Below are positions 1 through 6,840 of a stretch of DNA of 27,041 nucleotides, in pieces. Where the stretch lies: the IMG/VR virus record IMGVR_UViG_3300007735_000557, positions 1 through 27,041 of that record, one strand, 5' to 3'. Below the pieces are notes generated by a model. The model worked only from the letters and a program-made list of their open reading frames with translations, made no database searches and had not been told where the DNA came from. The translations under genes and the position numbers were made by a program. Source of the stretch: a virus. The number at the start of each line of letters is the position of its first letter. Within the stretch, counting starts at the first letter, position 1.

Positions 1-592
1 TGAAGAAGCGACCATCCATAGGAGTGTCGTTGTCGTCCAAACGCTGAATGGTGCGACGGATAGCGGCATCAGTCAATGCGGCTGCATTGGAAGATGTGCT
101 GTTGTAAGCAGTAGTACCATCAGAACCGATGAAGGCTTTGGTGGATGTATTGCTTGTTGCGTAGTCGTTAGTACCGACAGTAGCACCATTGAATGCACGA
201 CCCAATTGGATCAAGCTAGTGTCTACTTGCTTGGCAAGCGCATAGCCCGCATCAGCAGTGTAGAACTGGCGCAAGCTGTTCAAGGCTTGTGCTTCAACGA
301 TGTCCTCAATGAAACGTGAGTATTCAAAGTGTTGGTTAATCAACACTAGAACTTCTGTCTCAGTATCTGCAATCAAAGTGACGGCAGTAGAGGCGGCTTT
401 TGCAGAAGCTGAACCACGGGTAGGAGCGGGAATGTGAACAGTGTCACCTTTCTTGCCCTTGAAGTTCATCTTCATTACGATGTTAGCCAATACAAGGTTT
501 TTCTTGTAAGCGGCTACGATTTCATCACTCCAAATTTCTGGAATGAACGTTGCTGCGGTGGTTGTGGTTACCGCTGGTGTTGGATATGCCAT
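1..592 (-). CDS. Major capsid protein, N-terminal part (runs off the left edge)
   Basis: An open frame starts at the ATG at 592 with an AGGAG ribosome site eight bases upstream (601-606 region) and stays open to the window edge, giving about 197 residues. The protein begins MAYPTPAVTTTTAATFIPEI, followed by WSDEIVAAYKKNLVLANIV, a KGKKGDTVHIPAPTRG stretch and an INQHFEYSRFIEDI segment. This is the typical N-terminal arm and early core of HK97-fold major capsid proteins in podovirus-like phages, where the WSDEI/LVLAN and GDTVHIP motifs recur. It would form the icosahedral shell. It lies directly downstream of the scaffold gene, the expected order. The C-terminal half is outside the window. Family assignment is from recognition of these motifs; the exact subfamily is uncertain. 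Confidence 0.85.
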   Translation of the reverse strand, partial: MAYPTPAVTTTTAATFIPEIWSDEIVAAYKKNLVLANIVMKMNFKGKKGDTVHIPAPTRGSASAKAASTAVTLIADTETEVLVLINQHFEYSRFIEDIVEAQALNSLRQFYTADAGYALAKQVDTSLIQLGRAFNGATVGTNDYATSNTSTKAFIGSDGTTAYNSTSSNAAALTDAAIRRTIQRLDDNDTPMDGRFF

Positions 593-610
593 GATTAAAT
601 CTCCTAAAGT

Positions 611-1351
611 TTAACGAACTCGACCTTCTTGATATGCTGCCATAATTTCTTGACTTAGGGCGTCATAACGATCTGGGTCTTGCATTTTCAGCCGAATAAG
701 GTCTGCCCTTCGGTATACCTTCTTTGATGATTCACCAGAACCACCTACATCAACACCTACTGCTTTTAAGTTCTGTTTGCGAGTTACCTCACCCTCATCA
801 CTTACTTGCTTCTGTTTAACAGAACGTAGCTGTTTATAGGTCGATAGCAATTCATTGGCAGAGTCAAAATCATATCCCGCATCGGCTTGCTCAAAAATTT
901 TAATGCGAACAGGGCTAGACTTCACCCAATTTGCAAAATCCTGATCTCTGGCAATTTCACCAAAGTCGGGATGCTCTTGCGCTAACCTCTGCTGAATTTG
1001 TGACCTTTTCATCTCAAGAGTCGCCATGCGAGCCGCTTGGATGTCGGGGTGATTATCAACAGTCCTCTGAATTGCCTTCTGTGGATTCTCAAAGAAATCT
1101 ACTTCAGGCTCTTCTTGCCTAGTTTGTTGTCGTGAACCAAGGTTCTGTTTGATGAGTTCATCGGCTAACTTTCTGACCTCGCCTACTTCTTGTGCTTGCT
1201 TTCCAATGAGCTTCTCAGCCTCTTGGTGCATCCTCACAATGTCGTCTAAACTTTTATCCCTGTATTTCTCAGGGAGTTCAGGCTTTTGCTCGATCTTTTG
1301 CTGTTCAATCTCTAACTCACCCAACTCTTCTTTGTCGTCATCAATCAACAT
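611..1351 (-). CDS. Capsid scaffolding protein
   Basis: This is a 246-residue, highly charged, mostly helical protein rich in Glu, Gln, Lys and Arg, with no hydrophobic segment. The stretch PEKYRDKSLDDIVRMHQEAE followed by KLIGKQAQEVGEVRKLADEL (about residues 28-67) is a recurrent signature of phage scaffold proteins. It is predicted to form a long helix or coiled coil. The basic C-terminus (DPDRYDALSQEIMAAYQEGRVR) is the kind of tail that contacts the coat protein. The ATG at 1351 has AAGGAAAG upstream. The gene sits between the portal group and the major capsid gene, 18 nt ahead of the latter, as expected for a protein that guides procapsid assembly and is lost from the mature head. No protease domain is visible. 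Confidence 0.82.
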   Translation of the reverse strand: MLIDDDKEELGELEIEQQKIEQKPELPEKYRDKSLDDIVRMHQEAEKLIGKQAQEVGEVRKLADELIKQNLGSRQQTRQEEPEVDFFENPQKAIQRTVDNHPDIQAARMATLEMKRSQIQQRLAQEHPDFGEIARDQDFANWVKSSPVRIKIFEQADAGYDFDSANELLSTYKQLRSVKQKQVSDEGEVTRKQNLKAVGVDVGGSGESSKKVYRRADLIRLKMQDPDRYDALSQEIMAAYQEGRVR

Positions 1352-1409
1352 ACTTCTTTCCTTTTCCTGCCGTTGTTCGGTTGTAGGAGATTCAACTCGG
1401 CATAATTGC

Positions 1410-1637
1410 TTATGAGTTGAGTTTGCGCTCAGCCTTTAACTTATCCAAATGGCTTTTCTCGAACTTCCCATGCGATGATGGAAACGCTCCAGACCACCCT
1501 TCTAGCTTAAAAGCTGGCGCTGAGAGAATGCGATGAGATTCCTCACCACACTCACACTTCAGACTTGTTGTCTCATAAACAACAAATCTATCTGTCTTAT
1601 GCCCGTTTATACAGGCAAATTCATACATTCTTCTCAT
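1410..1637 (-). CDS. FmdB-like small zinc-ribbon protein
   Basis: This is a 75-residue protein with Cys9, His13, Cys28 and Cys30 in an FmdB/zinc-ribbon arrangement: MYEFAC near the start, then an NGH knuckle, KCECG, and the downstream HRILSAPAFKL typical of this phage family. The role is unknown; zinc-ribbon proteins of this size recur in head gene clusters of environmental phages. The ATG at 1637 is preferred because GAGGA lies five bases upstream; an internal ATG at 1628 is possible. The start overlaps the end of the upstream 79-residue gene by 17 nt, so translation is probably coupled. The C-terminal third is Lys-rich and has no recognisable domain. Confidence 0.7.
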   Translation of the reverse strand: MRRMYEFACINGHKTDRFVVYETTSLKCECGEESHRILSAPAFKLEGWSGAFPSSHGKFEKSHLDKLKAERKLNS

Positions 1638-1860
1638 TTAAGTCCTCAAATGCTCTTTCGCTGACTTGTTTTAAGTTTTTCAGCCAAATAAGTATAGATA
1701 ACTCACCTTTTCTGAATTGTAGACTTTTTTCATCTGCAATCGTTGAAATATTATTCAAAGGTTCTATCATTTTGTCAACATCTTCCATCAAATCTATCCA
1801 ACCTTGAGTGGACATTGTGGAAAATCTCTCTTCGTAGTACTTTTGAAGTTCTGGATTCAT
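1621..1860 (-). CDS. Conserved-looking small head-cluster protein, function unknown
   Basis: This is a 79-residue acidic, helical protein beginning MNPELQKYYEERFSTMSTQG. The YYEERF..MSTQGW..LMEDV pattern recalls a small protein often found just after the portal gene in podovirus-like environmental phages, but no function is known to me. The start overlaps the portal stop as ATGA, which implies translational coupling. The end overlaps the zinc-ribbon gene by 17 nt. There is no membrane segment and no cysteine. A role in head assembly or as a portal accessory is a guess from position only. Confidence 0.65.
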   Translation of the reverse strand: MNPELQKYYEERFSTMSTQGWIDLMEDVDKMIEPLNNISTIADEKSLQFRKGELSILIWLKNLKQVSERAFEDLNEKNV

Positions 1861-3824
1861 TGTCTAGTCATCTGTTTTTCAACAATCTTAGCCTTATTCT
1901 GAATATCTGCCTCTTTAAGCATCAATTCAGCAATCTTGACCCGCTTATCAAACTCTTTTGAAGCCAAAGCATCGTCATTAGGAAGGTTCTTGGTGTTAGC
2001 CGCCATACTCTTTGCTTGCAACTCAATAGGCATCAATTGCGCTTCAGTCAATAACTTCTGAGCCTCTGCCTTGTTCTGCTCTGCTTGAGTGGTTTGGACA
2101 GCAATCTGAGCCTGTGCCAGTTGCAAAGCCAATTGTTGTTGCATCTGAGCCGCTTGTTGAGCCTGTGGATCAGCCTGAGACATCTTGTCTAGCATCTCAA
2201 TCAACTCAAATCTGTTTGACAGAGAAGAATTAGCCATGATGCCCTTCAAAATGATAGGCAAAACAGGTGTATTCGGGCCAAGAGTTTGGAGTAGCGCAAT
2301 GAACTGTTGTTGCTCATGCTCTCTAGCAATGATTCCAAGCGCTGCCGTAGGAATGAACTTCATGTCCACAGTAGGATAACGCTCGGGGTCGAACTGCATA
2401 TACCGATAAGCGGCTTTGGTGATGAAGGGGATCATGAAGTCCTCTTGGAAGTTCACCAAGGTACGCTTGTATTTCTTGATAATCGAGGCAGTAGCCATCG
2501 AAATACCACCCTGACCCGCATCTCTGGACACCGCAGTAATCATTCCCTGAGAGTCAAGAGTGCCTGTTGCCATCAAAAGCATACGCTCAAACTCTTTGGC
2601 AGTTGTCAGGTTAGAACCATCCGTATTGCCAAACTTGAACGGGAAAAGAATCTCATTTGGATTTCCGTTTGTCAGAATAGCCTTGCCTGGCTTAACTTCA
2701 AACTTAGCACCACGGGGGAGGCGGGTAGCATCCATAGCCATCATTGGGCTAGTTGTGAGGGCTAGAGAATCTAAGTGGCTACGCACTTGGGCATCAATAG
2801 CCTTCTGTGAGTTGTAAGCCTTCTCTACAGTACCACGACCCAATAAACGATTAGGAACTGTGTCGTCCTGATAGGCTAGGATTGGTCTATCCTTCATCAT
2901 GTATGGGTTCTTTTCTGCTTTGAGAAGAACACCATCATTGGCAATCACAATAATTGCCTCAACCAAATCGGAATACTCATCCTGAATAGAGTCTTCAGGG
3001 AATAAATCCTCTACTTCTGCTCCATCTTCGATCTCATCAAGGTACTCACGGGGAACGAGTCCATAGTACGTTAGGAGTTTTACCTTATCATCTTCGTATT
3101 GAGTAATCTCTTGAGTAGGCTCTAAGTCTGTATCCATAGAGTCCGTACCGACCTTTACCTTGCGATAAATGCCATCTTCTTGACCTTTGACGATCTTGTG
3201 GATAGAGACGTACTTCTCAATAGCCACACCCATACAGTCATCAATAGACGTACCATTAGGATCAAACAAGAAGTTACGGGGATTAACAGGAACAATCTTG
3301 ACTGCAATTCGGTCTTTTTCTACCACTCCGATAGCTGCTTGACCGATTTGACCAGGTATTGCTTGGGTACTAGGAACAAAGATTTTCTCTGTTTTAACAA
3401 CAATCTCACCGATTCCAGTGCCATACAGTTCAGCAAGCAGTTCAATTTGGTCAATAGATTTGCGAATCTTATCAACCTTGAAGTCTTCCATCAGTTGAGC
3501 CTTGATAGCTTCAACGTCTAGGGGACTACCATTGACATCACGAATATCATCTTGGATGTCAAAGAACTCTCCTTGACCAAAGATGGCTTCCATGATCTCG
3601 GCATGGCGTGTCTCTACGGCTTGTTGGGTAGCGGGAGTAACGATTCTTGAACGTTCAGATTCACGGGTCTTGTCTTGGGAGTCCCATTCACCATTAAAGA
3701 TACGCTCGTATTCAAGCCAATCATCAAGGTAGTTTGTGTCCCGATAGTCCCTCCAGCGATCACAATGATCTACAACGAAGGAAACCAGTTCCTTATCTGA
3801 GTCGCTAGGTTCTTGGAATTCCAT
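1857..3824 (-). CDS. Portal (head-to-tail connector) protein
   Basis: This is a 655-residue protein immediately after TerL. Its N-terminus has SDKELVSFVVDHCDRWRDYR and WLEYERIFNGEWDSQDKTRE, followed by RSRIVTPATQQAVETRHAEI and MEAIFGQGEFFDI. These are hallmarks of portal proteins of podovirus-like phages: an N-terminal wing, then the V.P...Q.VE..HAEI..A.FG segment. The middle holds the RP.LAY.D...P....GRG stem/crown region and MATGTLDSQGMITAVSRDAG. The last 120 residues are a Gln/Ala-rich coiled coil that may form a barrel. The portal dodecamer is the DNA channel and docks the terminase motor. TerL ends two bases upstream (TAA-GA-ATG), and the GGGG ribosome site lies inside the TerL stop region. 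The 4-nt overlap with the next gene supports one operon. Confidence 0.88.
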   Translation of the reverse strand: MEFQEPSDSDKELVSFVVDHCDRWRDYRDTNYLDDWLEYERIFNGEWDSQDKTRESERSRIVTPATQQAVETRHAEIMEAIFGQGEFFDIQDDIRDVNGSPLDVEAIKAQLMEDFKVDKIRKSIDQIELLAELYGTGIGEIVVKTEKIFVPSTQAIPGQIGQAAIGVVEKDRIAVKIVPVNPRNFLFDPNGTSIDDCMGVAIEKYVSIHKIVKGQEDGIYRKVKVGTDSMDTDLEPTQEITQYEDDKVKLLTYYGLVPREYLDEIEDGAEVEDLFPEDSIQDEYSDLVEAIIVIANDGVLLKAEKNPYMMKDRPILAYQDDTVPNRLLGRGTVEKAYNSQKAIDAQVRSHLDSLALTTSPMMAMDATRLPRGAKFEVKPGKAILTNGNPNEILFPFKFGNTDGSNLTTAKEFERMLLMATGTLDSQGMITAVSRDAGQGGISMATASIIKKYKRTLVNFQEDFMIPFITKAAYRYMQFDPERYPTVDMKFIPTAALGIIAREHEQQQFIALLQTLGPNTPVLPIILKGIMANSSLSNRFELIEMLDKMSQADPQAQQAAQMQQQLALQLAQAQIAVQTTQAEQNKAEAQKLLTEAQLMPIELQAKSMAANTKNLPNDDALASKEFDKRVKIAELMLKEADIQNKAKIVEKQMTRQ

Positions 3825-3826
3825 TC

Positions 3827-5086
3827 TTATACCCCACTAATAATATCTACTGGTTCCCACTCCTCGGAGTCATCTTCTTCCATATACGAAGTGACAGCAA
3901 GTTGGTCAATGTAACTAAGGGAGTCAGGCAAGTCATCGTGAACCCCTTGTGCGGGGAACAGGATTAACTGGTCTACGAACTCATCCCAATCTTCTTCCGA
4001 ATTTAACACAATTCTGCCATGCTCGAACCTACCTTGTAAAGCCCAGATGATTCGATCCGCTTTTTTTCTATTTCCGTGGGTCAAATCTACGATATGGGCA
4101 TAGGTGTTGTTCTTTCGCATAAGGTCGCTCAGATAGGGCAAAACAGCGTTCTTGAGTGCCCCCCTCTCTATCCCTACACTAAGGGGTCGGTAGTCCCTAA
4201 TGGCTATCAGAATCTTAGAAGCCGTCTCACGGATGTCCCATCTTCCGTGTTCAATCTTCTCAACAAACCACTTCCCATCGTCTGTGACCTTCACGATTGA
4301 AATAGCAGACTCATCCAGACGCTTCTTAGAATTAGCCGCTTGTTTGGCAACTTCCTCAAATCCTGCAAGGTCAACAGCGATGTAATAGCTTCCGTGTTCA
4401 GGCTTAACCCCGTATTTGATCCACTCTTCCTTGAAGATGTCAGAGCCAGCGTTGGTAAACGAAGCCATGTACTCCTGTTTAAAAGCAAAGGTGCTTAGGG
4501 TCTTTTTAGCACTTTCTATCTCTTTTTGGTCAATCAAGGGGTTATCAGCAGTGGTGAAGTGCCAACTCTTCCAATCAGGATCATCCTCGCTTTCGCCCAA
4601 CTTAAAGGTATCGTAGAACCAGTTTCTGCCCTTTGGAGTTCCGATGAAGAGTGCTCTCCCCCGTTTATCAGACAAACTGGCTCGAATGACCTGTTCCCAT
4701 GCTTCGGGTTTGATATCGGCTACCTCGTCTAGTACGGCATAGGTTAAAGATACTCCACGAAGGGTATCAGGTCTATCCGCACCACGAACGTAGATTCTTG
4801 CTCCGTTTATCAGGGTAATGTCTAAGTTGTTAACGTGACTGCTCTGGATCACCTCTCTGCCAAGGTCTAACAGTAAGTCCCAAATGATTTGCCTTGACTG
4901 TCCCATAGTGGGACTGACGTACAGCACAGCAGAGCCTTGTGGACACTTGAGTCCTTCAATCAGTAGGGTAACTGCCGCCATCCTACTTTTGCCACAACGT
5001 CTTCCGGCAGCTACTACTTTGAATCTTGTTTGGTCTTTGAAGACTTCTTGTTGCCAAGGAAGAAGGGAGAAGTTGAGGTCAGCCAT
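3827..5086 (-). CDS. terL: Terminase large subunit (packaging ATPase and nuclease)
   Basis: This is a 419-residue protein with the full two-domain terminase layout. The ATPase domain has Walker A AGRRCGKS (residues 27-34), Walker B YAVLDE (116-121, catalytic Glu121) and the coupling motif FIGTPKG (147-153). The RNase H-like nuclease domain has the first acidic residue in IAVDLAG (Asp239), SVGIERG (Glu307) and HDDLPDSLSY (Asp384/385 and Asp388). It translocates DNA through the portal and cuts the concatemer. At 419 residues it is a compact TerL but nothing essential appears missing. The start at 5086 overlaps the end of the upstream gene by 8 nt (ATGGCTGA), so the two are likely co-translated. 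Confidence 0.96.
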   Translation of the reverse strand: MADLNFSLLPWQQEVFKDQTRFKVVAAGRRCGKSRMAAVTLLIEGLKCPQGSAVLYVSPTMGQSRQIIWDLLLDLGREVIQSSHVNNLDITLINGARIYVRGADRPDTLRGVSLTYAVLDEVADIKPEAWEQVIRASLSDKRGRALFIGTPKGRNWFYDTFKLGESEDDPDWKSWHFTTADNPLIDQKEIESAKKTLSTFAFKQEYMASFTNAGSDIFKEEWIKYGVKPEHGSYYIAVDLAGFEEVAKQAANSKKRLDESAISIVKVTDDGKWFVEKIEHGRWDIRETASKILIAIRDYRPLSVGIERGALKNAVLPYLSDLMRKNNTYAHIVDLTHGNRKKADRIIWALQGRFEHGRIVLNSEEDWDEFVDQLILFPAQGVHDDLPDSLSYIDQLAVTSYMEEDDSEEWEPVDIISGV

Positions 5087-5501
5087 ACTTAGCCTCTACG
5101 TCTTGTGCATCAGGGTTGGTGTCGATGATCGTTGGCTCACCCAAGCCAGTGATGTTGATCGTCACGGCACTTCGTTGGCCTTTGTCTTTTTCAAACATTG
5201 AGATTGGCAGTGTGCGGTCAATGCACATCTTGAGCGCTGCCATCTGGCCTGGGTGGTCATCATTGAGCGCAATCTCAATCACCTTCTGCGCCACATCCTT
5301 GCCGCCAGACCGGATCATCAGCTCCTTCAACTCTTTCAGGCGCTGGTGGTCTGTCTTAGGCAAAACCTTGGGTGGGTTGTTCGCATAGCGCTGAATGGTC
5401 ATCTTGACCGAACCCTTGGGACGACCACGCCCCTTCTTGGCAGGGGTTTGTTGCGTTTGTTGCGTTTCTTGCGTTTCTTCGGTTGCAGGGGTGAATTCCA
5501 C
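5079..5501 (-). CDS. Probable small terminase subunit (AT-hook-like DNA-binding protein)
   Basis: This 140-residue protein lies directly upstream of TerL and overlaps it by 8 nt. A Gln/Thr/Glu-rich leader is followed by a basic AT-hook-like patch, KKGRGRPKGSVK (about residues 22-33), then a helical region (HQRLKELKELMIRSGGKDVA) and an acidic C-terminus. The small-subunit assignment is inference from position and the DNA-binding patch; no canonical TerS fold was recognised. The start is GTG at 5501, chosen because AAAGGA lies upstream and no ATG fits. The long non-coding region just upstream contains a large inverted repeat that could be a packaging site. Alternatively it is an unrelated head-cluster DNA-binding protein. 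Confidence 0.6.
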   Translation of the reverse strand: MEFTPATEETQETQQTQQTPAKKGRGRPKGSVKMTIQRYANNPPKVLPKTDHQRLKELKELMIRSGGKDVAQKVIEIALNDDHPGQMAALKMCIDRTLPISMFEKDKGQRSAVTINITGLGEPTIIDTNPDAQDVEAKYG

Positions 5502-5550
5502 TTTTTTCCTTTCGGGAAGCTGGGTTTGATGGATTCTAGTCCATTTTGCT

Positions 5551-5617
5551 TTTTGCGTGGGGGGGTGGCACCACCAATTTCACTAGCGAGGCCGACCCCC
5601 TCCCCCCCCATGCAAAA
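5551..5617. repeat. Imperfect inverted repeat with G/C runs upstream of the small terminase gene
   Basis: The left arm TTTTGCGTGGGGGGG (5551-5565) pairs with the complement of CCCCCCCATGCAAAA (ending at 5617), with one mismatch in the first 15 positions and partial pairing beyond. The loop is about 35-37 nt and holds a smaller GGTGG-CA-CCACC hairpin (5565-5576). It lies 50-116 nt upstream of the terS-like start, inside its leader. Such a structure could be a terminase (pac/cos) recognition site, an RNA structure controlling translation, or a block to transcription. No function is shown. Confidence 0.6.
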
Positions 5618-5685
5618 CAGCCCAAAACCAAGGGTTTTCCCGATTTTACTTTATACAACCTCCATTATGTTAAGTTGACGCAAAG

Positions 5686-5774
5686 ATATCCACAGATATT
5701 TGAATACTTTGTTTGTACCCAGCGAGTTATCCACAGGAAACTGTGGACAAGTTGAACAAAACCCTTGTGGATAA
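5686..5774. promoter_or_regulatory. Cluster of four DnaA-box-like sites (candidate replication origin)
   Basis: There are two exact TTATCCACA boxes: 5727-5735 on the plus strand and 5766-5774 on the minus strand. Two others differ by one base: ATATCCACA at 5686-5694 (plus) and TTGTCCACA at 5742-5750 (minus). The middle pair is a head-to-head inverted repeat, TTATCCACAG-GAAA-CTGTGGACAA (5727-5750). An AT-rich stretch lies immediately to the left (5640-5720), as expected for an unwinding element. Clusters of DnaA boxes beside AT-rich DNA mark bacterial, plasmid and some phage origins. The origin call is inference. Confidence 0.6.
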
Positions 5775-5857
5775 TTGGGTTCGGATCGATTTGAATTGGG
5801 GGCGGGAGAAAAAAGGGAAAGAGGCGGAGGGTGCATTCCACGCATACCTGACCACCA

Positions 5858-5878
5858 GTTATAGCATTTTGTTATAAC
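5858..5878. repeat. GTTATA/TATAAC inverted repeat
   Basis: GTTATA at 5858-5863 is mirrored by TATAAC at 5873-5878 across nine bases, and the right part is itself the 8-bp palindrome GTTATAAC (5871-5878). It sits 40 nt beyond the end of the 86-residue gene, between that gene and the DnaA-box cluster. It could be an operator or a small hairpin. No T-tract follows on the minus strand, so it is not a classical terminator. Confidence 0.35.
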
Positions 5879-5918
5879 CCAAAAAATTTGTGAGGAAAAC
5901 CCAAACCATCCAACCAGT

Positions 5919-6179
5919 TCAGGAATGCCCTTCAGGCGCATCAAAAGCCTCTACAACGCTCTCAGACGCTTGGTCTGTACCATTGCCTACCCTCAAGCAA
6001 TCAAGGCTCTTATGCGGTCTAAAACCTTGAGTCCATAAAAATGAATAGACTTCGAGTAGATGATGAAAGCCAGCGGACATATCGCCTCGGCCTGCGTGAA
6101 CCAAAATCTTTTTTTCTGCGGGTTTCAAAATGCGTTGAAAGTATTTTGACTTTGGACTAGCTGGTCTACCTACAGACAT
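5919..6179 (-). CDS. Small basic protein of unknown function
   Basis: The ATG at 6179 gives 86 residues (MSVGRPASPKSKYFQRILKP...). It is preferred over a TTG four codons upstream because GGGGG lies five bases before the ATG. The N-terminal half is basic, and the core KKILVHAGRGDMSAGFHHLL resembles short phage proteins that may carry a ribbon-helix-helix or related DNA-binding fold. This resemblance is weak and I do not assign a family. The C-terminus is acidic and probably disordered. It is the last gene of the leftward replication group, after rusA, and lies next to the putative origin, so a DNA-binding or origin-associated role is possible but unproven. Confidence 0.6.
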   Translation of the reverse strand: MSVGRPASPKSKYFQRILKPAEKKILVHAGRGDMSAGFHHLLEVYSFLWTQGFRPHKSLDCLRVGNGTDQASESVVEAFDAPEGHS

Positions 6180-6188
6180 ACGAACCCC

Positions 6189-6226
6189 CAAAAAAAAGGG
6201 TACTCACGCCCGAAGGCGCTTTCCCC
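6189..6226 (-). terminator. Possible weak terminator or attenuator hairpin after rusA
   Basis: On the minus strand CGCC-TTCG-GGCG (6207-6218) forms a short stem with a UUCG-type tetraloop. It is enclosed by GGGG (6223-6226) and CCC, and followed by a run of eight T residues (about 6190-6197). The T-run directly precedes the GGGGG ribosome site of the next gene, so partial termination could tune it. The long gap between the inner stem and the T-run makes a standard terminator doubtful. CCCGAAGGCGC is directly repeated at 6209-6219 and 6224-6234. Confidence 0.3.
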
Positions 6227-6260
6227 GAAGGCGCAACAATCAATGGCAACTGCGCGCATC

Positions 6261-6590
6261 TCATCGTATCACCTCGATCTCAACTTTGTAAACTTTGGGG
6301 CCAGCAGCCCTTTGAGCGTATTGCCAATCAATGAGGCCATTGCCATCGTCTACGCCAAGCCAATCAGCGACACCATCCCTGACGGCCTTAAATCCAGACT
6401 GTAGGTTATCGCCGTCCAAGCGCCGTGGTGCGACTCTGGTCAAAACGACAGTAAGGGGTAGCTCCAAACCAGATGACTGAGCCGCAGCATTCAGGCTCAT
6501 CCGAGTCCTGGTTCTCTGATCCCGAGCCAGCTTTGCCTTGACTGCCCAATGCAACCTCAAGTTCGCCACGCTGACGATTTTCATGTTCAT
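6261..6590 (-). CDS. rusA: RusA-like Holliday junction resolvase
   Basis: The protein is about 109 residues from the ATG at 6590 (a second ATG at 6584 and an upstream TTG at 6605 are also possible). RRLDGDNLQSGFKAVRDGVA followed by DWLGVDDGNGLIDWQY is the RusA signature: the DGDN acidic pair, the Lys seven residues after the DGDN Asp, and the later VDD motif, which together form the metal-binding active site. RusA dimers cut four-way junctions symmetrically. In phages they resolve recombination intermediates or debranch DNA before packaging. The gene lies downstream of the TOPRIM-helicase, with the TCGGTAC array in between, and complements the annealing and nuclease genes on the other strand. 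All expected catalytic residues are present. Confidence 0.9.
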   Translation of the reverse strand: MNMKIVSVANLRLHWAVKAKLARDQRTRTRMSLNAAAQSSGLELPLTVVLTRVAPRRLDGDNLQSGFKAVRDGVADWLGVDDGNGLIDWQYAQRAAGPKVYKVEIEVIR

Positions 6591-6650
6591 TTCCACTTCA
6601 ATCAAGCCACAACTCCAATCCTATCAAAACCACCCCAAAATCCGCCGGAC

Positions 6651-6840
6651 TGTACCGAAACCCTTTTTGTACCGAACCTGAACGTGTCTATAGACACGTT
6701 CGGTACGTTTCGGTACACCAGAGGGGGTTTGCTTCGGTACATTTCGGTACGTTTCGGTACATTTCGGTACACGCTTCGGTACATCACACCTCATTACCGA
6801 CTGTACCGACTTCGGTACATTTCGGTACACTTCGGTACAT
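6651..6840. repeat. Iteron-like array of TCGGTAC repeats
   Basis: The 7-mer TCGGTAC occurs 13 times in 190 bp. Ten copies are on the plus strand, starting at 6700, 6710, 6734, 6744, 6754, 6764, 6776, 6812, 6822 and 6832. Three are inverted (GTACCGA at 6652, 6669 and 6803). Many copies are exactly 10 bp apart, about one helical turn, with the unit (A/G)TTTCGGTAC; 6731-6770 is four such units in tandem. Inverted pairs occur at 6669-6706 and 6802-6819. The array fills the gap between the helicase and rusA and covers the last codons of the helicase gene. Regular same-face spacing suggests binding sites for a protein, as in iterons. Confidence 0.9.
6680..6701. repeat. 22-bp perfect palindrome inside the TCGGTAC array
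   Basis: GAACGTGTCTA (6680-6690) is followed without a gap by its exact reverse complement (6691-6701). It is nested between an outer inverted pair, GTACCGAAC (6669-6677) and GTTCGGTAC (6698-6706). As RNA or cruciform DNA it could form a 9-bp stem with a TATA loop. No T-tract follows on either strand, so a terminator is unlikely. A dimeric-protein operator or nicking/cruciform site is more plausible. Confidence 0.85.

Larger units (their letters stand above)
5502..5918. other. Non-coding region: candidate origin/packaging region
   Basis: This 417-bp gap is the longest non-coding stretch. From left to right it contains a G/C inverted repeat (5551-5617), a small AAAACC/GGTTTT repeat (5624-5638), an AT-rich part (about 5640-5720), four DnaA-box-like 9-mers (5686-5774), a purine-rich plus strand (about 5795-5830) and a GTTATA/TATAAC inverted repeat (5858-5878). 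Short open frames crossing it are low-complexity and unlike proteins. It must also carry a promoter or leader for the leftward packaging genes, but no convincing -35/-10 pair was found. Confidence 0.6.

Noticed and set aside
6651-6840. CRISPR array
   Set aside because: The units are about 10 bp with no uniform 30-40-bp spacers, and no cas genes other than a recombination-type Cas4-like nuclease are nearby.
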